A stretch of 45,247 nt of DNA from Rhodoplanes serenus (GTDB lineage: Bacteria; Pseudomonadota; Alphaproteobacteria; Rhizobiales; Xanthobacteraceae), in the NCBI GenBank assembly GCA_945893145.1, contig CAMDDZ010000044.1, positions 1 through 45,247 of the forward strand. Direction: 5' to 3'. Shown here one piece after another: positions 32,844 through 43,407 of this stretch. How positions within the stretch are numbered: the stretch's first letter is position 1; each line of letters begins with the position of its first letter. The position numbers and the translations under genes are program-made. Under the pieces are notes generated by a model. It saw only the letters and a program-made list of their open reading frames with translations, was not told where the DNA came from and did no database searches.

Positions 32844-33005
32844 GCTTTCTCCGCTACGCCTTCGAAGCCCGGTTCGCGATGGCAAAGGGCGCCATCGTTC
32901 ATTGCGCGCGCCACGATATGACCGGCATGCACGAGCGGCAATATGGACCGCGTCGCCGCCGCCATGCCATAGAGACTACGGTCTGGCCGCGTGCGGCGGC
33001 GCGGG

Positions 33006-34559
33006 ATGGCATTCGTGGCCGATAACGCCTTCTCCATGAACCGCTTCGCCGAGCGTCTGCTCGGGCCGGTGGATCGCCTCGTGGTTGCGCTGACCGACCC
33101 GGCGCGGCGCGAGTACGCCGTGATCGGCGTGCTGTTTGGCTATGTGGTGCTTTGGACGCTTTACGCGGTTCTCGCGAAGGCGAGCCAGGACATTCATCCG
33201 GACATGTCCGAAGTCGCGACCTGGTCGCGCGAGCTTGCGCTCGGATATCCGAAGCATCCGCCGCTCAGCGCCTGGCTGACCGCCGCCTGGTTCGCCCTGT
33301 TTCCGGCCGATGACTGGTCGTTTTATCTGCTCGCCATGGTGGTCCCCGCTGTCGCGCTCTGGCTCGCGTGGCGGCTCAGCGCCGGCTACCTCGACGACAG
33401 CAAGCGCGTGCTCGGCCTGGCGCTGCTGATGCTGGTGCCGTTCTTTAATTTCCACGCGATGAAGTTCAACGCCAACACGGTGCTGCTGCCGTTGTGGGCC
33501 GCGACCACGCTGTGCTTCCTGCGCTCCTACGAGCAGCGCAGCGCGATGTGGGCAGCGCTCGCGGGCGTCTGCGCGGCGGGCGCCATGCTCGGCAAGTATT
33601 GGTCGGTCATTCTGCTGGCGGGGCTTGCGATTGCGGCTTTGGCCGATCGGCGTCGCGCCGCTTACTTTCGCTCAACTGCGCCCTGGGTCACGATTGCGGC
33701 CGGCGCACTCGCGATCGCGCCGCATGTCGTTTGGCTCATGCGGAACGATTTCGAACCGTTCAGCTATGCCACCGCCGTCCACGCCGGAACGCTGTGGGGC
33801 TCGCTCAAAAGCGCCGCCGGCTATCTCGTGGGCTCTGCCGGTTATGCCGCGTTGCCGGTGCTGCTGGTGTTCGGCGCCGTTCGGCCGGGGCAGGCCGTGC
33901 TCAACGACATGCTTTGGCCGCCGGCCGCGCAGCGGCGGCTGGTGGCGGTGTCATTCTGGGCGCCATTGCTGTTGCCGGCGCTGGCCGCTCCGCTGACCGG
34001 AGTCGAGGTCACGTCGCTGTGGTCGATGTCGGCCTGGACGCTGCTGCCGGTGGTGCTGCTGTCATCGCCGCTGGTCGCGCTGGGCCGTCAGTCGATGCTG
34101 GCGATCGTCGCGGCCGCTATCGTTTTGCCGGTCGTGATGGTTGCTGTCGCTCCGTTCATTGCGTCCGCGATCCATCGCGCTGGCGTCGCGCCGGCGATGG
34201 CGCATTCGCACCTCTTGGCCGAGCGCGTGGCCCACGAATGGCGGAGCGTCACCGGCCAGCCGCTGCGCCTCGTCGGCGGCGAGGGCGATCTGTCCTACGG
34301 CGTCGCCTTCTATCACCCCGACCGGCCGTCGGCGTTCCCCGACTTCAACCGCAGCGGCGCGCCCTGGGCGAGTTGGGAGCGCGCACGCCGCCAGGGCATC
34401 GCGATCGTCTGCTTTGCCAACAATCCAACCTGTCCGCTGGCGGCGCAGGCACAGGGCCTCACCGGGCCGCGCATCGAGGTGGACATCGCGCGCAGCCACC
34501 TCGGCGTGCCGGGCAAGCCTGAGCGCTACGCGATCATCCTGGTTCCGCCGCGGCGATGA
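33006..34559 (+). CDS. ArnT-like (GT83/PMT_2) membrane glycosyltransferase
   Basis: A 517-residue polytopic inner-membrane protein. The first periplasmic loop has HPDMSEVATWSRELALGYPKHPPLSAWLTAAWF, the acidic DxxE-like catalytic region of the GT-C fold, and about ten or more hydrophobic segments follow to residue 395. A soluble C-terminal domain (LRLVGGEGDLSYGVAFYHPDRPSAFPDF, then GIAIVCFANNPTCPLAAQAQ) completes it. Such enzymes transfer sugars from polyprenyl phosphates to lipid A or other envelope targets. The start is uncertain: GTG 32991, ATG 33006 and ATG 33036 are all in frame and none has a good ribosome site. It ends at a bidirectional terminator. Confidence 0.85.
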   Translation: MAFVADNAFSMNRFAERLLGPVDRLVVALTDPARREYAVIGVLFGYVVLWTLYAVLAKASQDIHPDMSEVATWSRELALGYPKHPPLSAWLTAAWFALFPADDWSFYLLAMVVPAVALWLAWRLSAGYLDDSKRVLGLALLMLVPFFNFHAMKFNANTVLLPLWAATTLCFLRSYEQRSAMWAALAGVCAAGAMLGKYWSVILLAGLAIAALADRRRAAYFRSTAPWVTIAAGALAIAPHVVWLMRNDFEPFSYATAVHAGTLWGSLKSAAGYLVGSAGYAALPVLLVFGAVRPGQAVLNDMLWPPAAQRRLVAVSFWAPLLLPALAAPLTGVEVTSLWSMSAWTLLPVVLLSSPLVALGRQSMLAIVAAAIVLPVVMVAVAPFIASAIHRAGVAPAMAHSHLLAERVAHEWRSVTGQPLRLVGGEGDLSYGVAFYHPDRPSAFPDFNRSGAPWASWERARRQGIAIVCFANNPTCPLAAQAQGLTGPRIEVDIARSHLGVPGKPERYAIILVPPRR

Positions 34560-34574
34560 GCATGGTCCCGAAAA
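34558..34574. repeat. half copy of the 49-bp palindromic repeat
   Basis: Matches the GAGCATGATCCCGAAAA arm of the repeat at 26444 with one mismatch and runs straight into the terminator hairpin. It overlaps the glycosyltransferase stop codon. Confidence 0.5.
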
Positions 34575-34575
34575 A

Positions 34576-34613
34576 AGCCCGCCCCGGGCTTGATCCGGGG
34601 CGGGCTGGTTTTT
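34576..34613. terminator. strong bidirectional terminator
   Basis: A perfect 12-bp stem (34576-34587 with 34595-34606) with a 7-base loop. A T run follows on the plus strand, and an A run precedes it, which is the T run for the minus strand. It ends the convergent glycosyltransferase and ahcY transcripts. Confidence 0.9.
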
Positions 34614-34637
34614 CGAAAAGCGGCTTTGCTGTCGCGC

Positions 34638-36071
<1,434 letters not shown>

Positions 36072-36164
36072 GACGTTCCTTGTCGGTTGGAAAGCGCGAG
36101 GAGTGCCGGGCAGCCGGCACCGTTGGCGTGGCTATAGCAGGGCAAAACCGGCCACGCAACGAGG

Positions 36165-36184
36165 ATATAAAGAATTCTTTATAT
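36165..36184 (-). promoter_or_regulatory. 20-bp perfect palindrome, candidate SahR operator for ahcY
   Basis: ATATAAAGAATTCTTTATAT is perfectly self-complementary and lies between the HPr stop and the ahcY start, in an otherwise G+C-rich region. In Proteobacteria the ArsR-type regulator SahR controls ahcY and methionine-cycle genes through A+T-rich palindromes, and its alphaproteobacterial sites are of this ATAAAG/CTTTAT kind (from memory). No sahR gene is in the window. Confidence 0.6.
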
Positions 36185-36227
36185 TCCGAGGAGGGGATAA
36201 AACCGGCGTTTTGTCGGGGCGTTGGCG

Positions 36228-36557
36228 CTAATCGTCCTCGCCGAAGCCCGACGTCACCAGCTTTTCCAGCGCCTCCATGGCGGCGGTGGCTTCCTTGCCG
36301 GTGGCCTCGATGGTGATGATGGTGCCTATCCCTGCGGCCAGCATCATCAGGCCCATGATCGAGGTGCCGCCGACCGACTCGGTGCCGCGCGTCACGCGTA
36401 TGGCAGCGTCGAAGCGCTCGGCGGTCTGCACGAACTTTGCTGACGCGCGCGCGTGCAGGCCCTTCTTGTTGACGATTTCGAGATTGCGAACCACGGCATC
36501 GGACGGCTCGCGGCGGTCCGGGAGATCGCCCTCGAGGTCTTCGATGCCGCCGCTCAT
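36228..36557 (-). CDS. ptsH: HPr phosphocarrier protein
   Basis: A 109-residue cytosolic phosphocarrier. The HPr fold starts at about residue 22, after an acidic N-terminal extension (MSGGIEDLEGDLPDRREPSD) not found in E. coli HPr. KKGLHARASAKF holds the phosphorylated His35, and ESVGGTSIMGLMMLAAG holds the regulatory serine Ser66 that HprK modifies. In alphaproteobacteria this HPr belongs to the nitrogen-type PTS that signals rather than importing sugars. It overlaps the EIIA gene by four bases (ATGA). The enzyme I partner (PtsP) is outside the window. Confidence 0.93.
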   Translation of the reverse strand: MSGGIEDLEGDLPDRREPSDAVVRNLEIVNKKGLHARASAKFVQTAERFDAAIRVTRGTESVGGTSIMGLMMLAAGIGTIITIEATGKEATAAMEALEKLVTSGFGEDD

Positions 36558-36955
36558 TTCCCGGCGAGCACGCGGCTTGCGATGGTGACGTATTTGCGCC
36601 CGGCCGCTTGGGCCGCGGCGACCGCTTCTTCCAGCGGGCAGTCCTCACGCACCTTCGCCAGCTTCACCAGCATCGGCATGTTGATGCCGGCCAGCACTTC
36701 GACTTTCGGCCGGCCCATGCAGGAGATCGCGAGGTTCGAGGGCGTGCCGCCGAACATATCGGTCAGGATGGCAACGCCTTCGCCGGTATCGACGCGCTTG
36801 ACCGCTTCGATGATGTCCTTGCGGCGCTGATCGACATCGTCGTCCGGGCCGATGGTTACGGCCTCGATCTGCCGTTGCGGACCGACGACGTGTTCCAGCG
36901 CGGCGCGGAACTCGATGGCGAGCCGCCCGTGGGTGACGAGTACGAGGCCGATCAT
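36554..36955 (-). CDS. PTS EIIA component, mannose family
   Basis: A 133-residue cytosolic protein of the EIIA-Man fold. MIGLVLVTHGRLAIEF contains the phosphorylated His9. ILTDMFGGTPSNLAISCM and VEVLAGINMPMLVKLAK are family signatures. With HPr and HprK but no EIIB/EIIC permease nearby, it acts in a regulatory phosphorelay rather than sugar import. The frame extends 33 bp upstream, and the ATG at 36955 starts the conserved fold. It is separated from hprK by 213 bp that hold no gene. Confidence 0.92.
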   Translation of the reverse strand: MIGLVLVTHGRLAIEFRAALEHVVGPQRQIEAVTIGPDDDVDQRRKDIIEAVKRVDTGEGVAILTDMFGGTPSNLAISCMGRPKVEVLAGINMPMLVKLAKVREDCPLEEAVAAAQAAGRKYVTIASRVLAGK

Positions 36956-37168
36956 GAAAAAATCCCGGCCGGCGCGGTTGCGCCGCACGAACGGGCCGTC
37001 ATCATCAATATCCGAGGCCCAACTGCAAGGGCCTCAAAGCCGATTCTGGACTGATGTTGCATTGCGGTAAATTGGGCCGCAGGACCAGCCCAAAAGGCCT
37101 CCCGCACGGCGGATAATGGCGCCAGACCATTACTTTTTGCTTGTTCCGGCCCTGCGCCGAATGCGCCC

Positions 37169-37615
37169 TCAGGCCCTGACGGAGGGGATTTGGAGATGGG
37201 CGAGCAGGATGGGTAGGGGATCGGCCCCCGCTGCGACGGGGAGTCGCGGCAATGTGATTCCCTCAATTTTCGTCTCCAGGCTGGCTGGTTCCGGCAGCCG
37301 AGCCGGGTCCTGGACGCCCAGATCCACCACCAGGCCGACCACGGCCACCGGCTCGTGCGGAAGCTGCCGGATGCCGAGGCCACGCACTTCAATGAGACCG
37401 GCGAGCGCCGCAGCGGGCCGCACCAGCAGCCGGTGGTGGACGGCTTCGACATGAGCGCGGTCGTCGGCGACGAGCCGCGCGAACGGCAACGCGACGTTGG
37501 CCTGGAGCAGCGCCAGCGCGAGGCTCGATTTGCCGGAGCCGGATGGCCCGAGGATGAGCACGGCGCGCGCGCCGATCAGTACGGCAGAAGCGTGGATCGT
37601 CGGAGATGGAGTCAT
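37169..37615 (-). CDS. hprK: HPr kinase/phosphorylase, short alphaproteobacterial form
   Basis: A 148-residue cytosolic enzyme that phosphorylates HPr on serine. The P-loop GPSGSGKS is at 23-30, LVADDRAHVEAVHHRLLVRPAAALAGLIEVRGLGI carries the HprK signature, and EPASLETKIEGITLPRLPV forms the C-terminal part. It lacks the N-terminal domain of the 310-residue Firmicutes enzymes, as is normal in alphaproteobacteria. It lies 43 bp after chvG on the same strand, within the usual chvI-chvG-hprK-EIIA-HPr order. Confidence 0.92.
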   Translation of the reverse strand: MTPSPTIHASAVLIGARAVLILGPSGSGKSSLALALLQANVALPFARLVADDRAHVEAVHHRLLVRPAAALAGLIEVRGLGIRQLPHEPVAVVGLVVDLGVQDPARLPEPASLETKIEGITLPRLPVAAGADPLPILLAHLQIPSVRA

Positions 37616-37658
37616 GCCGCGCCGGATCCTCGCGTCGCTCGGCGGCGCAGCGTCGCCA

Positions 37659-39494
37659 TCACATTGCCGGCAGCCGCACCACGAAGCGCGCGCCGAGCAC
37701 CTTCGGCGTTTCGTCGGCGGCGGTCGCGACGCTGTTGCGATTCTCGGCCCAGATGCGGCCGCCGTGGGCCTCGATGATCTGCTTGGAAATCGACAGGCCG
37801 AGGCCGGAGTTTTGCCCGAAGCCTTGATGCGGCCGGTCGGTGTAGAAGCGTTCGAATATCCGCTCGAACGCGTCCTCGCGAATGCCCGGCCCGTCGTCGT
37901 CGACCACGATCTCGATCTCGTTCTTTAAGCGCCGGCAGGTGACCCGCACCGCGCCGCCTTCCGGCGAGAACGAGCGCGCGTTGGCGATCAGATTGTCCAC
38001 CACTTGGCCGAGCCGCGAATCGTGTCCAGGCACGACGAAGGTGAGCGGTCCGCCGCCTTCGAATGCGACGGTCACCGGCGCCGCGTCGGCCTGGCGCGCT
38101 TCGTTCTGCACGCCGACCACGGTGTTGAGCAGCCGCACCAGATCGACCGGCGCCATCTCGTTGCGCTGGAGTTCGGCGTCGAGGCGGCTCGCGTCGGAAA
38201 TGTCGGAGATCAGCCGATCGAGCCGCTGCACGTCATGCTCGATCACGGCAAGCAGCCGCGCCCGGCTCTCGGCGGTTTTGGCCAGCGGCAGCGTCTCGAC
38301 CGCCGAGCGCAGCGACGTCAGCGGGTTCTTCAACTCATGCGCCACGTCGGCGGCAAAGCTCTCGATCGCCTCGATCCGGCTGTAGAGCGCGTTGGTCATG
38401 CTGCGCAACGCGCCGGACAGATGTCCGATCTCGTCGCGGCGGCGGGTAAAATCCGGAATCTCGACGCGCGAGCGAACGCCGTGCCGGACCCGCTCGGCGC
38501 CTGCCGCGAGGCGGCGCACCGGACCTGCGATGGTGCCGGCCAGCAGGATCGACAGCACCACCATCACGCCGGCCGCGATCAGGAACACCTTGAGGATCGC
38601 AAGCCGCTCCTTCTCCACCGCGTCGGCGATGTCGCCGCCTTGGGTGGTCAACAGCAGCGCGCCGCGCACGGCGCGGAAGCGCTGGACCGGAACCGCCACT
38701 GAGACGATCACTTCGCCGTATTCGTTCACCCGCACCATGGCGGCGTTGCGGCCGGCGAGTGCGTCGGTGACTTCCGGGTAGTCCTTGCCGGCGTCGCTGT
38801 TGTATTCGCGGTACAGCGGCAGGTTGCCGCGGCCGAGCCAGCTGCGGAACGCCTGCCAGCTTCTGCGGAAGAAGCCAGGCTTTGACGCCTCGGGTGGCGG
38901 CAAGTCGAAGCGCAGCACGTCGCCCGGAATGAACAGGTTGCGGCTGTCGAGCAAGAGATAGCCGTTCTTGTCGTAGATGCGCGCCCGCGTCTTGGTTGGC
39001 ATGATCAGACGGCGCAGCACCGGCGCAATACGTTCCGGATTGATGGAGAATTCGAGCCCGCTCAGGCTCTCGTCAAGCGGCCCGTAGTTTTCGTTCGGTT
39101 GCAGTTCGAGCCGCTCGTTGAACGTGCCGTAGTTGTCCGCGGTGCCGGAGGCGGCGACAGCGTTGGCGATGATCTCGCCCTGGATCGTCAGGCTGTCGAT
39201 GCGCGCGCCGATCAGGTTGGCGCGGAATTGCGAGAGATAGAGGATGCCGATGACGAGGGCGAGCAAGCCGGCGACGTTGAGAAAAACGATGCGCCGGGTG
39301 AGGCTCGAGAAGCTCTGGATGACGAAGAATTGCCCAGTGCGGTCGAGCACGCCGCGCAGGCCGCGTTCCCGATAAACGCGTGCGATGCGCGACGGCAGGC
39401 CGGCAAAGGGGTTGCGGCGGACGCGCAACGTGCGTTCGGCGGGACGCGGCGTCCCGTCGGTCTGCGGTGTTGTCTCGGTGGTTCGATCGAGCAA
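37659..39494 (-). CDS. chvG: sensor histidine kinase ChvG
   Basis: A 611-residue inner-membrane kinase of the ChvG/ExoS family, which senses acidity and envelope stress and phosphorylates ChvI. A basic cytoplasmic N-terminus is followed by a first membrane segment at about 68-88, a periplasmic sensor domain at about 90-298, a second membrane segment at about 300-323, a HAMP domain, the H-box SFAADVAHELKNPLTSLRSA with His386, and the ATPase motifs DNLIANARSFS, DDDGPGI and SGLGLSISKQIIEAHGG. The annotated start is a TTG with no ATG nearby, so the first residues are uncertain. It lies 93 bp after chvI. Confidence 0.94.
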   Translation of the reverse strand: MLDRTTETTPQTDGTPRPAERTLRVRRNPFAGLPSRIARVYRERGLRGVLDRTGQFFVIQSFSSLTRRIVFLNVAGLLALVIGILYLSQFRANLIGARIDSLTIQGEIIANAVAASGTADNYGTFNERLELQPNENYGPLDESLSGLEFSINPERIAPVLRRLIMPTKTRARIYDKNGYLLLDSRNLFIPGDVLRFDLPPPEASKPGFFRRSWQAFRSWLGRGNLPLYREYNSDAGKDYPEVTDALAGRNAAMVRVNEYGEVIVSVAVPVQRFRAVRGALLLTTQGGDIADAVEKERLAILKVFLIAAGVMVVLSILLAGTIAGPVRRLAAGAERVRHGVRSRVEIPDFTRRRDEIGHLSGALRSMTNALYSRIEAIESFAADVAHELKNPLTSLRSAVETLPLAKTAESRARLLAVIEHDVQRLDRLISDISDASRLDAELQRNEMAPVDLVRLLNTVVGVQNEARQADAAPVTVAFEGGGPLTFVVPGHDSRLGQVVDNLIANARSFSPEGGAVRVTCRRLKNEIEIVVDDDGPGIREDAFERIFERFYTDRPHQGFGQNSGLGLSISKQIIEAHGGRIWAENRNSVATAADETPKVLGARFVVRLPAM

Positions 39495-39587
39495 GGGGAT
39501 CGCTGCCGTATCGTCTGCCCTGGGCGTGCCCCTTGTGGCACGTTATCGCGGGCGTAATCGATATTCTAGCGCGGCTCGCCGGCTCCG

Positions 39588-40289
39588 TCAGAGCTCCTTG
39601 AAGCGGTAGCCCACGCCGTAAAGCGTCTCGATCATATCGAAATCGTCATCGACTTGCTTGAACTTCTTGCGCAAGCGCTTGATGTGGCTGTCGATGGTGC
39701 GGTCATCGACATAGACTTGGTCGTCATAAGCGGCGTCCATCAGCGCGTTGCGGCTTTTCACCACACCGGAGCGGGCGGCCAGCGCCTGCAGGATGAGAAA
39801 TTCGGTGACCGTCAACGTCACCGCCTCGTTCTTCCAAGTGCAGGTGTGGCGCTCAGGGTCCATACGCAGTTGCCCGCGTTCGAGCGCCTTGATGTCGGTT
39901 TCCTTCGGCGGTGCGGTGCCGTCCTTCGGCGTCGCGCGCCGCAACACCGACTTCACGCGCTCGACCAGGAGCCGCTGCGAGAACGGTTTGCGGATGAAAT
40001 CGTCGGCGCCCATCTTGAGGCCGAACAACTCGTCGATCTCCTCGTCCTTGGAGGTGAGGAAGATCACCGGCATGTCGGTCTTCTGGCGCAGTCGGCGCAG
40101 CAGCTCCATCCCATCCATGCGCGGCATCTTGATGTCGAGGATGGCGAGATCGGGCGGCGACGTTTTGAAACCTTCGAGCGCGGACGCGCCGTCGGTGTAC
40201 GTCATGATCCGGTAGCCCTCGGCTTCCAGTGCGATTGACACCGAGGTCAAAATATTCCGGTCATCGTCAACGAGTGCGATGGTCGGCAT
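39588..40289 (-). CDS. chvI: response regulator ChvI
   Basis: A 233-residue OmpR-family transcription factor. The receiver domain has the acidic pocket VDDDR, phospho-acceptor Asp52 ([13 protein letters not shown]), Thr in LTSKDEE, and Lys in IRKPFS. The C-terminal winged helix spans about 135-230 ([46 protein letters not shown]). It regulates envelope, exopolysaccharide and virulence/symbiosis genes in rhizobia. In many Hyphomicrobiales pckA lies divergent to chvI. Here a HugZ-like gene takes that place. Confidence 0.96.
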   Translation of the reverse strand: MPTIALVDDDRNILTSVSIALEAEGYRIMTYTDGASALEGFKTSPPDLAILDIKMPRMDGMELLRRLRQKTDMPVIFLTSKDEEIDELFGLKMGADDFIRKPFSQRLLVERVKSVLRRATPKDGTAPPKETDIKALERGQLRMDPERHTCTWKNEAVTLTVTEFLILQALAARSGVVKSRNALMDAAYDDQVYVDDRTIDSHIKRLRKKFKQVDDDFDMIETLYGVGYRFKEL

Positions 40290-40499
40290 AGCCCTTATCC
40301 CCGTGACGGTTCAAACACCCGCAGCCTTGAAGCCCGCAAAGCGAGGCCGAAATGTGACAATCCCTCGACAAATACGTGATTCGTCAATCTGTTGACGAAC
40401 AATAGCGGGCAAACGTTCCAGCCGCTACGCAACATAAGCACTGACTCGTTAATGCGCCACCGTCTTGCGAACCGACGGCAAACGGCGTGGAGTGTGCGC

Positions 40500-41222
40500 A
40501 TGAAGGCCGACGCCGATTTCGACCCAAAACTCGCCGCCAAAAGGTTAATGCGCGAGGCGCGCTCCGGCGCGCTCGCAACGCTGATGACCGGCTCGGGCGA
40601 TCCCTATTGCTCGCTGGTCAATGTTGCGACTGCAACCGACGGCGCGCCGCTGCTGCTGATCTCGCGGCTCGCTCTGCACACCAAGAATATCCTGGCCGAC
40701 GCGCGCGTCTCGCTGATGCTCGACGAGCGCAAGCCCGGCGATCCGCTCGAGGGCGCGCGCGTGATGCTGATGGGCCGCGCGGCCAAGACCGAAAGCGCGG
40801 ATGCACGGCGGCGTTATCTCGCGCGTCAGCCCGAGGCCGCGGTGTTCGCGGACTTCGGCGACTTCGCGTTCTACGAGGTGACGCTGAAGGGTGTGCATCT
40901 GGTGGCGGGCTTCGGCCGCATCGTCGATCTGAAGCCGGCCGACGTGCTCGTTGACGTTGCGGGTGCGGACGCGCTGATTGCGGCTGAGCCCGAAGTGCTT
41001 GCGCATATGAATGCGGATCACGCCGACACCTGCCGGCTGTACGCGACCAAGCTTCTCGGCGCGCCCGACGGCGATTGGCGCTGCGTCGGCTGCGATCCGG
41101 AGGGACTTGAGTTGCAGTTCGGCCGCTTGGGCTTGCGCCTGCCGTTCCCGCAGCGCGTGACGCAACCCGGCGTGCTGCGCGCGGTGCTCAAGCAGATCGC
41201 GGACCAGGCGCGAGCGGCGTAA
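40500..41222 (+). CDS. HugZ/pyridoxamine-phosphate-oxidase-like protein with DUF2470
   Basis: A 240-residue cytosolic protein. Residues 5-140 form a split-barrel FMN/heme-binding domain (AKRLMREARSGALATLMTGSGDPYCSLVNVATA, then LLISRLALHTKNILADARVSLML). Residues 160-235 match DUF2470 (EVLAHMNADHADTCRLYATKLLGA), the combination seen in HugZ-type heme-degrading proteins and in general flavin split-barrel proteins. Heme oxygenase activity is therefore possible but unproved. The frame is open to 40392. ATG at 40500 gives the normal start. It is divergent from chvI, and the DCC gene follows after 12 bp. Confidence 0.83.
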   Translation: MKADADFDPKLAAKRLMREARSGALATLMTGSGDPYCSLVNVATATDGAPLLLISRLALHTKNILADARVSLMLDERKPGDPLEGARVMLMGRAAKTESADARRRYLARQPEAAVFADFGDFAFYEVTLKGVHLVAGFGRIVDLKPADVLVDVAGADALIAAEPEVLAHMNADHADTCRLYATKLLGAPDGDWRCVGCDPEGLELQFGRLGLRLPFPQRVTQPGVLRAVLKQIADQARAA

Positions 41223-41234
41223 GGCCGCAACGAT

Positions 41235-41687
41235 ATGCGAGAGCCGTACAGCTACCGCGCCGATCCGACGATCCCGAAATTCCCGGACGATCGTCCGATC
41301 ATCATCTTCGATGGCTATTGCGCGCTGTGTTCGGGTTTCGCGCAATTTGTGCTGAAGCACGATCCAGCCGGCAGATACCGGCTGCTGGCGGCCCAATCGC
41401 CGCTCGGTCACGCGCTCTATGTCCACTACGGGCTCGATCCGCAGGACTACGCGACCAATATCCTGATTGAGAACGGTTTGGCCTTTTTCAAGTCCGAGGG
41501 CAGCATCCGGATGGCCGAGGGGCTTGGCCTGCCGTGGTCGCTGGCCGGCGGCGTCTTCCGCATTCTGCCGCTCCCGGTCCGCGACCGGCTCTATGAATTC
41601 ATCGCGCGCAACCGTCTGCGGTTCTTCGGCAAGCGGGAAACGTGCTACCTGCCAGAGCGGCGCTACGAGGACCGATTCTTACGCTGA
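41235..41687 (+). CDS. DCC family thiol-disulfide oxidoreductase-like protein (DUF393)
   Basis: A 150-residue protein with the family motif IIIFDGYCALCSGFAQFVLKHD, CxxC at Cys29 and Cys32, followed by YRLLAAQSPLG and a LRILPLPVRDRLYEFIARNR-like helix. DUF393 proteins have a thioredoxin-like fold and a predicted redox role, but defined reactions are lacking. It has no signal peptide. It forms a short plus-strand group with the HugZ-like gene and the saccharopine-dehydrogenase-like gene (37-bp gap), so shared regulation is likely. Confidence 0.88.
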   Translation: MREPYSYRADPTIPKFPDDRPIIIFDGYCALCSGFAQFVLKHDPAGRYRLLAAQSPLGHALYVHYGLDPQDYATNILIENGLAFFKSEGSIRMAEGLGLPWSLAGGVFRILPLPVRDRLYEFIARNRLRFFGKRETCYLPERRYEDRFLR

Positions 41688-41724
41688 CTCTTAATCTGAC
41701 GCTTGGGCCGCCTCTTGGGCCGGG

Positions 41725-43407
41725 ATGCTTGTTGAGATGAATGGGCTGCTGAAGGTCTTCATCATCGGTGGTTACGGCATCTTCGGTGGCCGGCTGGCGC
41801 AGCTTCTGGCCAGCGAGCCCCGGCTCACGCTGATGATCGCCGGCCGCTCGCAAGACAAAGCCGAGGCGTTCTGCAACAGCCTGCAGTCGCAAGCCGTGGT
41901 CGTGCCGTTCCGTTTCGACCGGGAGGGCGATGTCGAAAGCCAGCTCCGCGAGGCTGCGCCGAGCATCGTGGTCGATGCCTCGGGCCCATTCCAGGATTAC
42001 ACCGACCCCTATCGCGTGGTGCGCGCCTGCATGGCGCTCGGCATCCACTATCTCGATCTCGCCGACGGCTCGGATTTCGTCAAAGGCATCGCGCGGTTCG
42101 ACGAAGAGGCGAAGTCGCGCGGCGTGTTCATTCTCTCGGGCGTCAGCAGCTTTCCGGTGCTCACCGCCGCGGTGGTGCGCAAGCTCTCAGCCGGCATGGT
42201 GCGGGTCGAGACGGTGACCGGGGGCATCGCGCCGTCGCCATTCGCCAATGTCGGACTGAACGTCATCCGCGCGATCGCGAGCTACGCCGGCAAGCCGATC
42301 GAGCTGCGCGACGGCCGCCACTACGCGCTGGTCGAGACGCGCCGCTACACGGTCGCGCCGCCAGGCTATACGCCGCTCAACCCGATCCGCTTCTCGCTGG
42401 TCGATGTGCCCGATCTCAAAGTGCTGCCCGAGCTATGGCCCGACTTGCGCAGCGTGTGGATGGGCGCCGGGCCGGTGCCGGAAATCTGGCATCGCGTCCT
42501 GAACGCCTGCGCCTGGCTGGTGCGCCTGGGTGTGGTGCGGTCGCTGTCGCCGCTCGCGCCGTTGATGTACCGCGCGATCAACCTGTTCTCCTGGGGCGAG
42601 CATCGCGGTGGCATGTTCGTTGTGGCCGAGGGCCGCGACATCAGGGGTCAGAAGATGGAGCGCTCGTGGCACATGGTGGCCGAGCGCGAAGATGGGCCGT
42701 TTATCCCTTCGATGGCGGTGGAAGCAATCGTCCGCCATTGTCTCGACGGCAAAGAGCCACAGGCCGGCGCACGGCCGGCGACGAAGGAGCTTGAACTCAG
42801 CGATTACGACGCGCTGTTTGCGCGCCGGCAAATCGTTACGGGTTTTCGCGAGCCCGCGCCCGCCGGGACTCCGCTGTACCGCCGCATGCTCGGCGAAGCG
42901 TTCGATGCACTGCCGGAACCGCTGCGCCACATGCACGATCTGCGGCGCAGTCTGGTCGCCGCTGGCGTCGCGCAGATCGATCGCGGCACGGGTCTGCTGT
43001 CGCGGCTCGCCGCGCTGGCGTTCGGCTTTCCCAGCGCGGGACGCGATGTGCCGGTGACGGTGTCGTTCCGGGTCGAGCAGGGTCACGAAACCTGGGAGCG
43101 TGATTTCGCCGGCCACCGCTTCGAGAGCACTCAGGAGGAGGGGCGCGGGCGCTTCGAGCGGCTGTTGTGCGAGCGCTTCGGGCCGTTCGCGTTCGGCATT
43201 GCGCTCCTGGCCGAAGACGGCCGCCTGCGTCTCGTGGTGCGGCGCTGGAATTTCCTCGGCTTGCCGCTGCCGTTGTGGTTGGCGCCGCGCGGCGACGCTT
43301 ACGAGAGCGCCGAGGACGGCCGGTTCAATTTCTATGTCGAGATCGGCTATCGCCTGACGGGGTTGATCGTGCGCTATCGCGGCTGGCTCGCGCCGCGTCC
43401 TGTTTGA
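41725..43407 (+). CDS. saccharopine dehydrogenase-like NAD(P)-binding protein with DUF4166 tail
   Basis: A 560-residue two-part protein. Residues 8-140 form a Rossmann domain (LKVFIIGGYGIFGGRLAQLLASEPRLTLMIAGRS, then VVDASGPFQDY and YLDLADGSDFV) of the saccharopine dehydrogenase/trans-acting enoyl reductase type. The middle part continues that family. From about residue 385 the C-terminus (YRRMLGEAFDALPEPLRHMHD, then WERDFAGHRFES and RWNFLGLPLPLWLAP) matches DUF4166. Such fusions are found in alphaproteobacteria, but their substrate is unknown. The start may be ATG 41725 or ATG 41737. It ends right at the 49-bp palindromic repeat. Confidence 0.85.
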   Translation: MLVEMNGLLKVFIIGGYGIFGGRLAQLLASEPRLTLMIAGRSQDKAEAFCNSLQSQAVVVPFRFDREGDVESQLREAAPSIVVDASGPFQDYTDPYRVVRACMALGIHYLDLADGSDFVKGIARFDEEAKSRGVFILSGVSSFPVLTAAVVRKLSAGMVRVETVTGGIAPSPFANVGLNVIRAIASYAGKPIELRDGRHYALVETRRYTVAPPGYTPLNPIRFSLVDVPDLKVLPELWPDLRSVWMGAGPVPEIWHRVLNACAWLVRLGVVRSLSPLAPLMYRAINLFSWGEHRGGMFVVAEGRDIRGQKMERSWHMVAEREDGPFIPSMAVEAIVRHCLDGKEPQAGARPATKELELSDYDALFARRQIVTGFREPAPAGTPLYRRMLGEAFDALPEPLRHMHDLRRSLVAAGVAQIDRGTGLLSRLAALAFGFPSAGRDVPVTVSFRVEQGHETWERDFAGHRFESTQEEGRGRFERLLCERFGPFAFGIALLAEDGRLRLVVRRWNFLGLPLPLWLAPRGDAYESAEDGRFNFYVEIGYRLTGLIVRYRGWLAPRPV

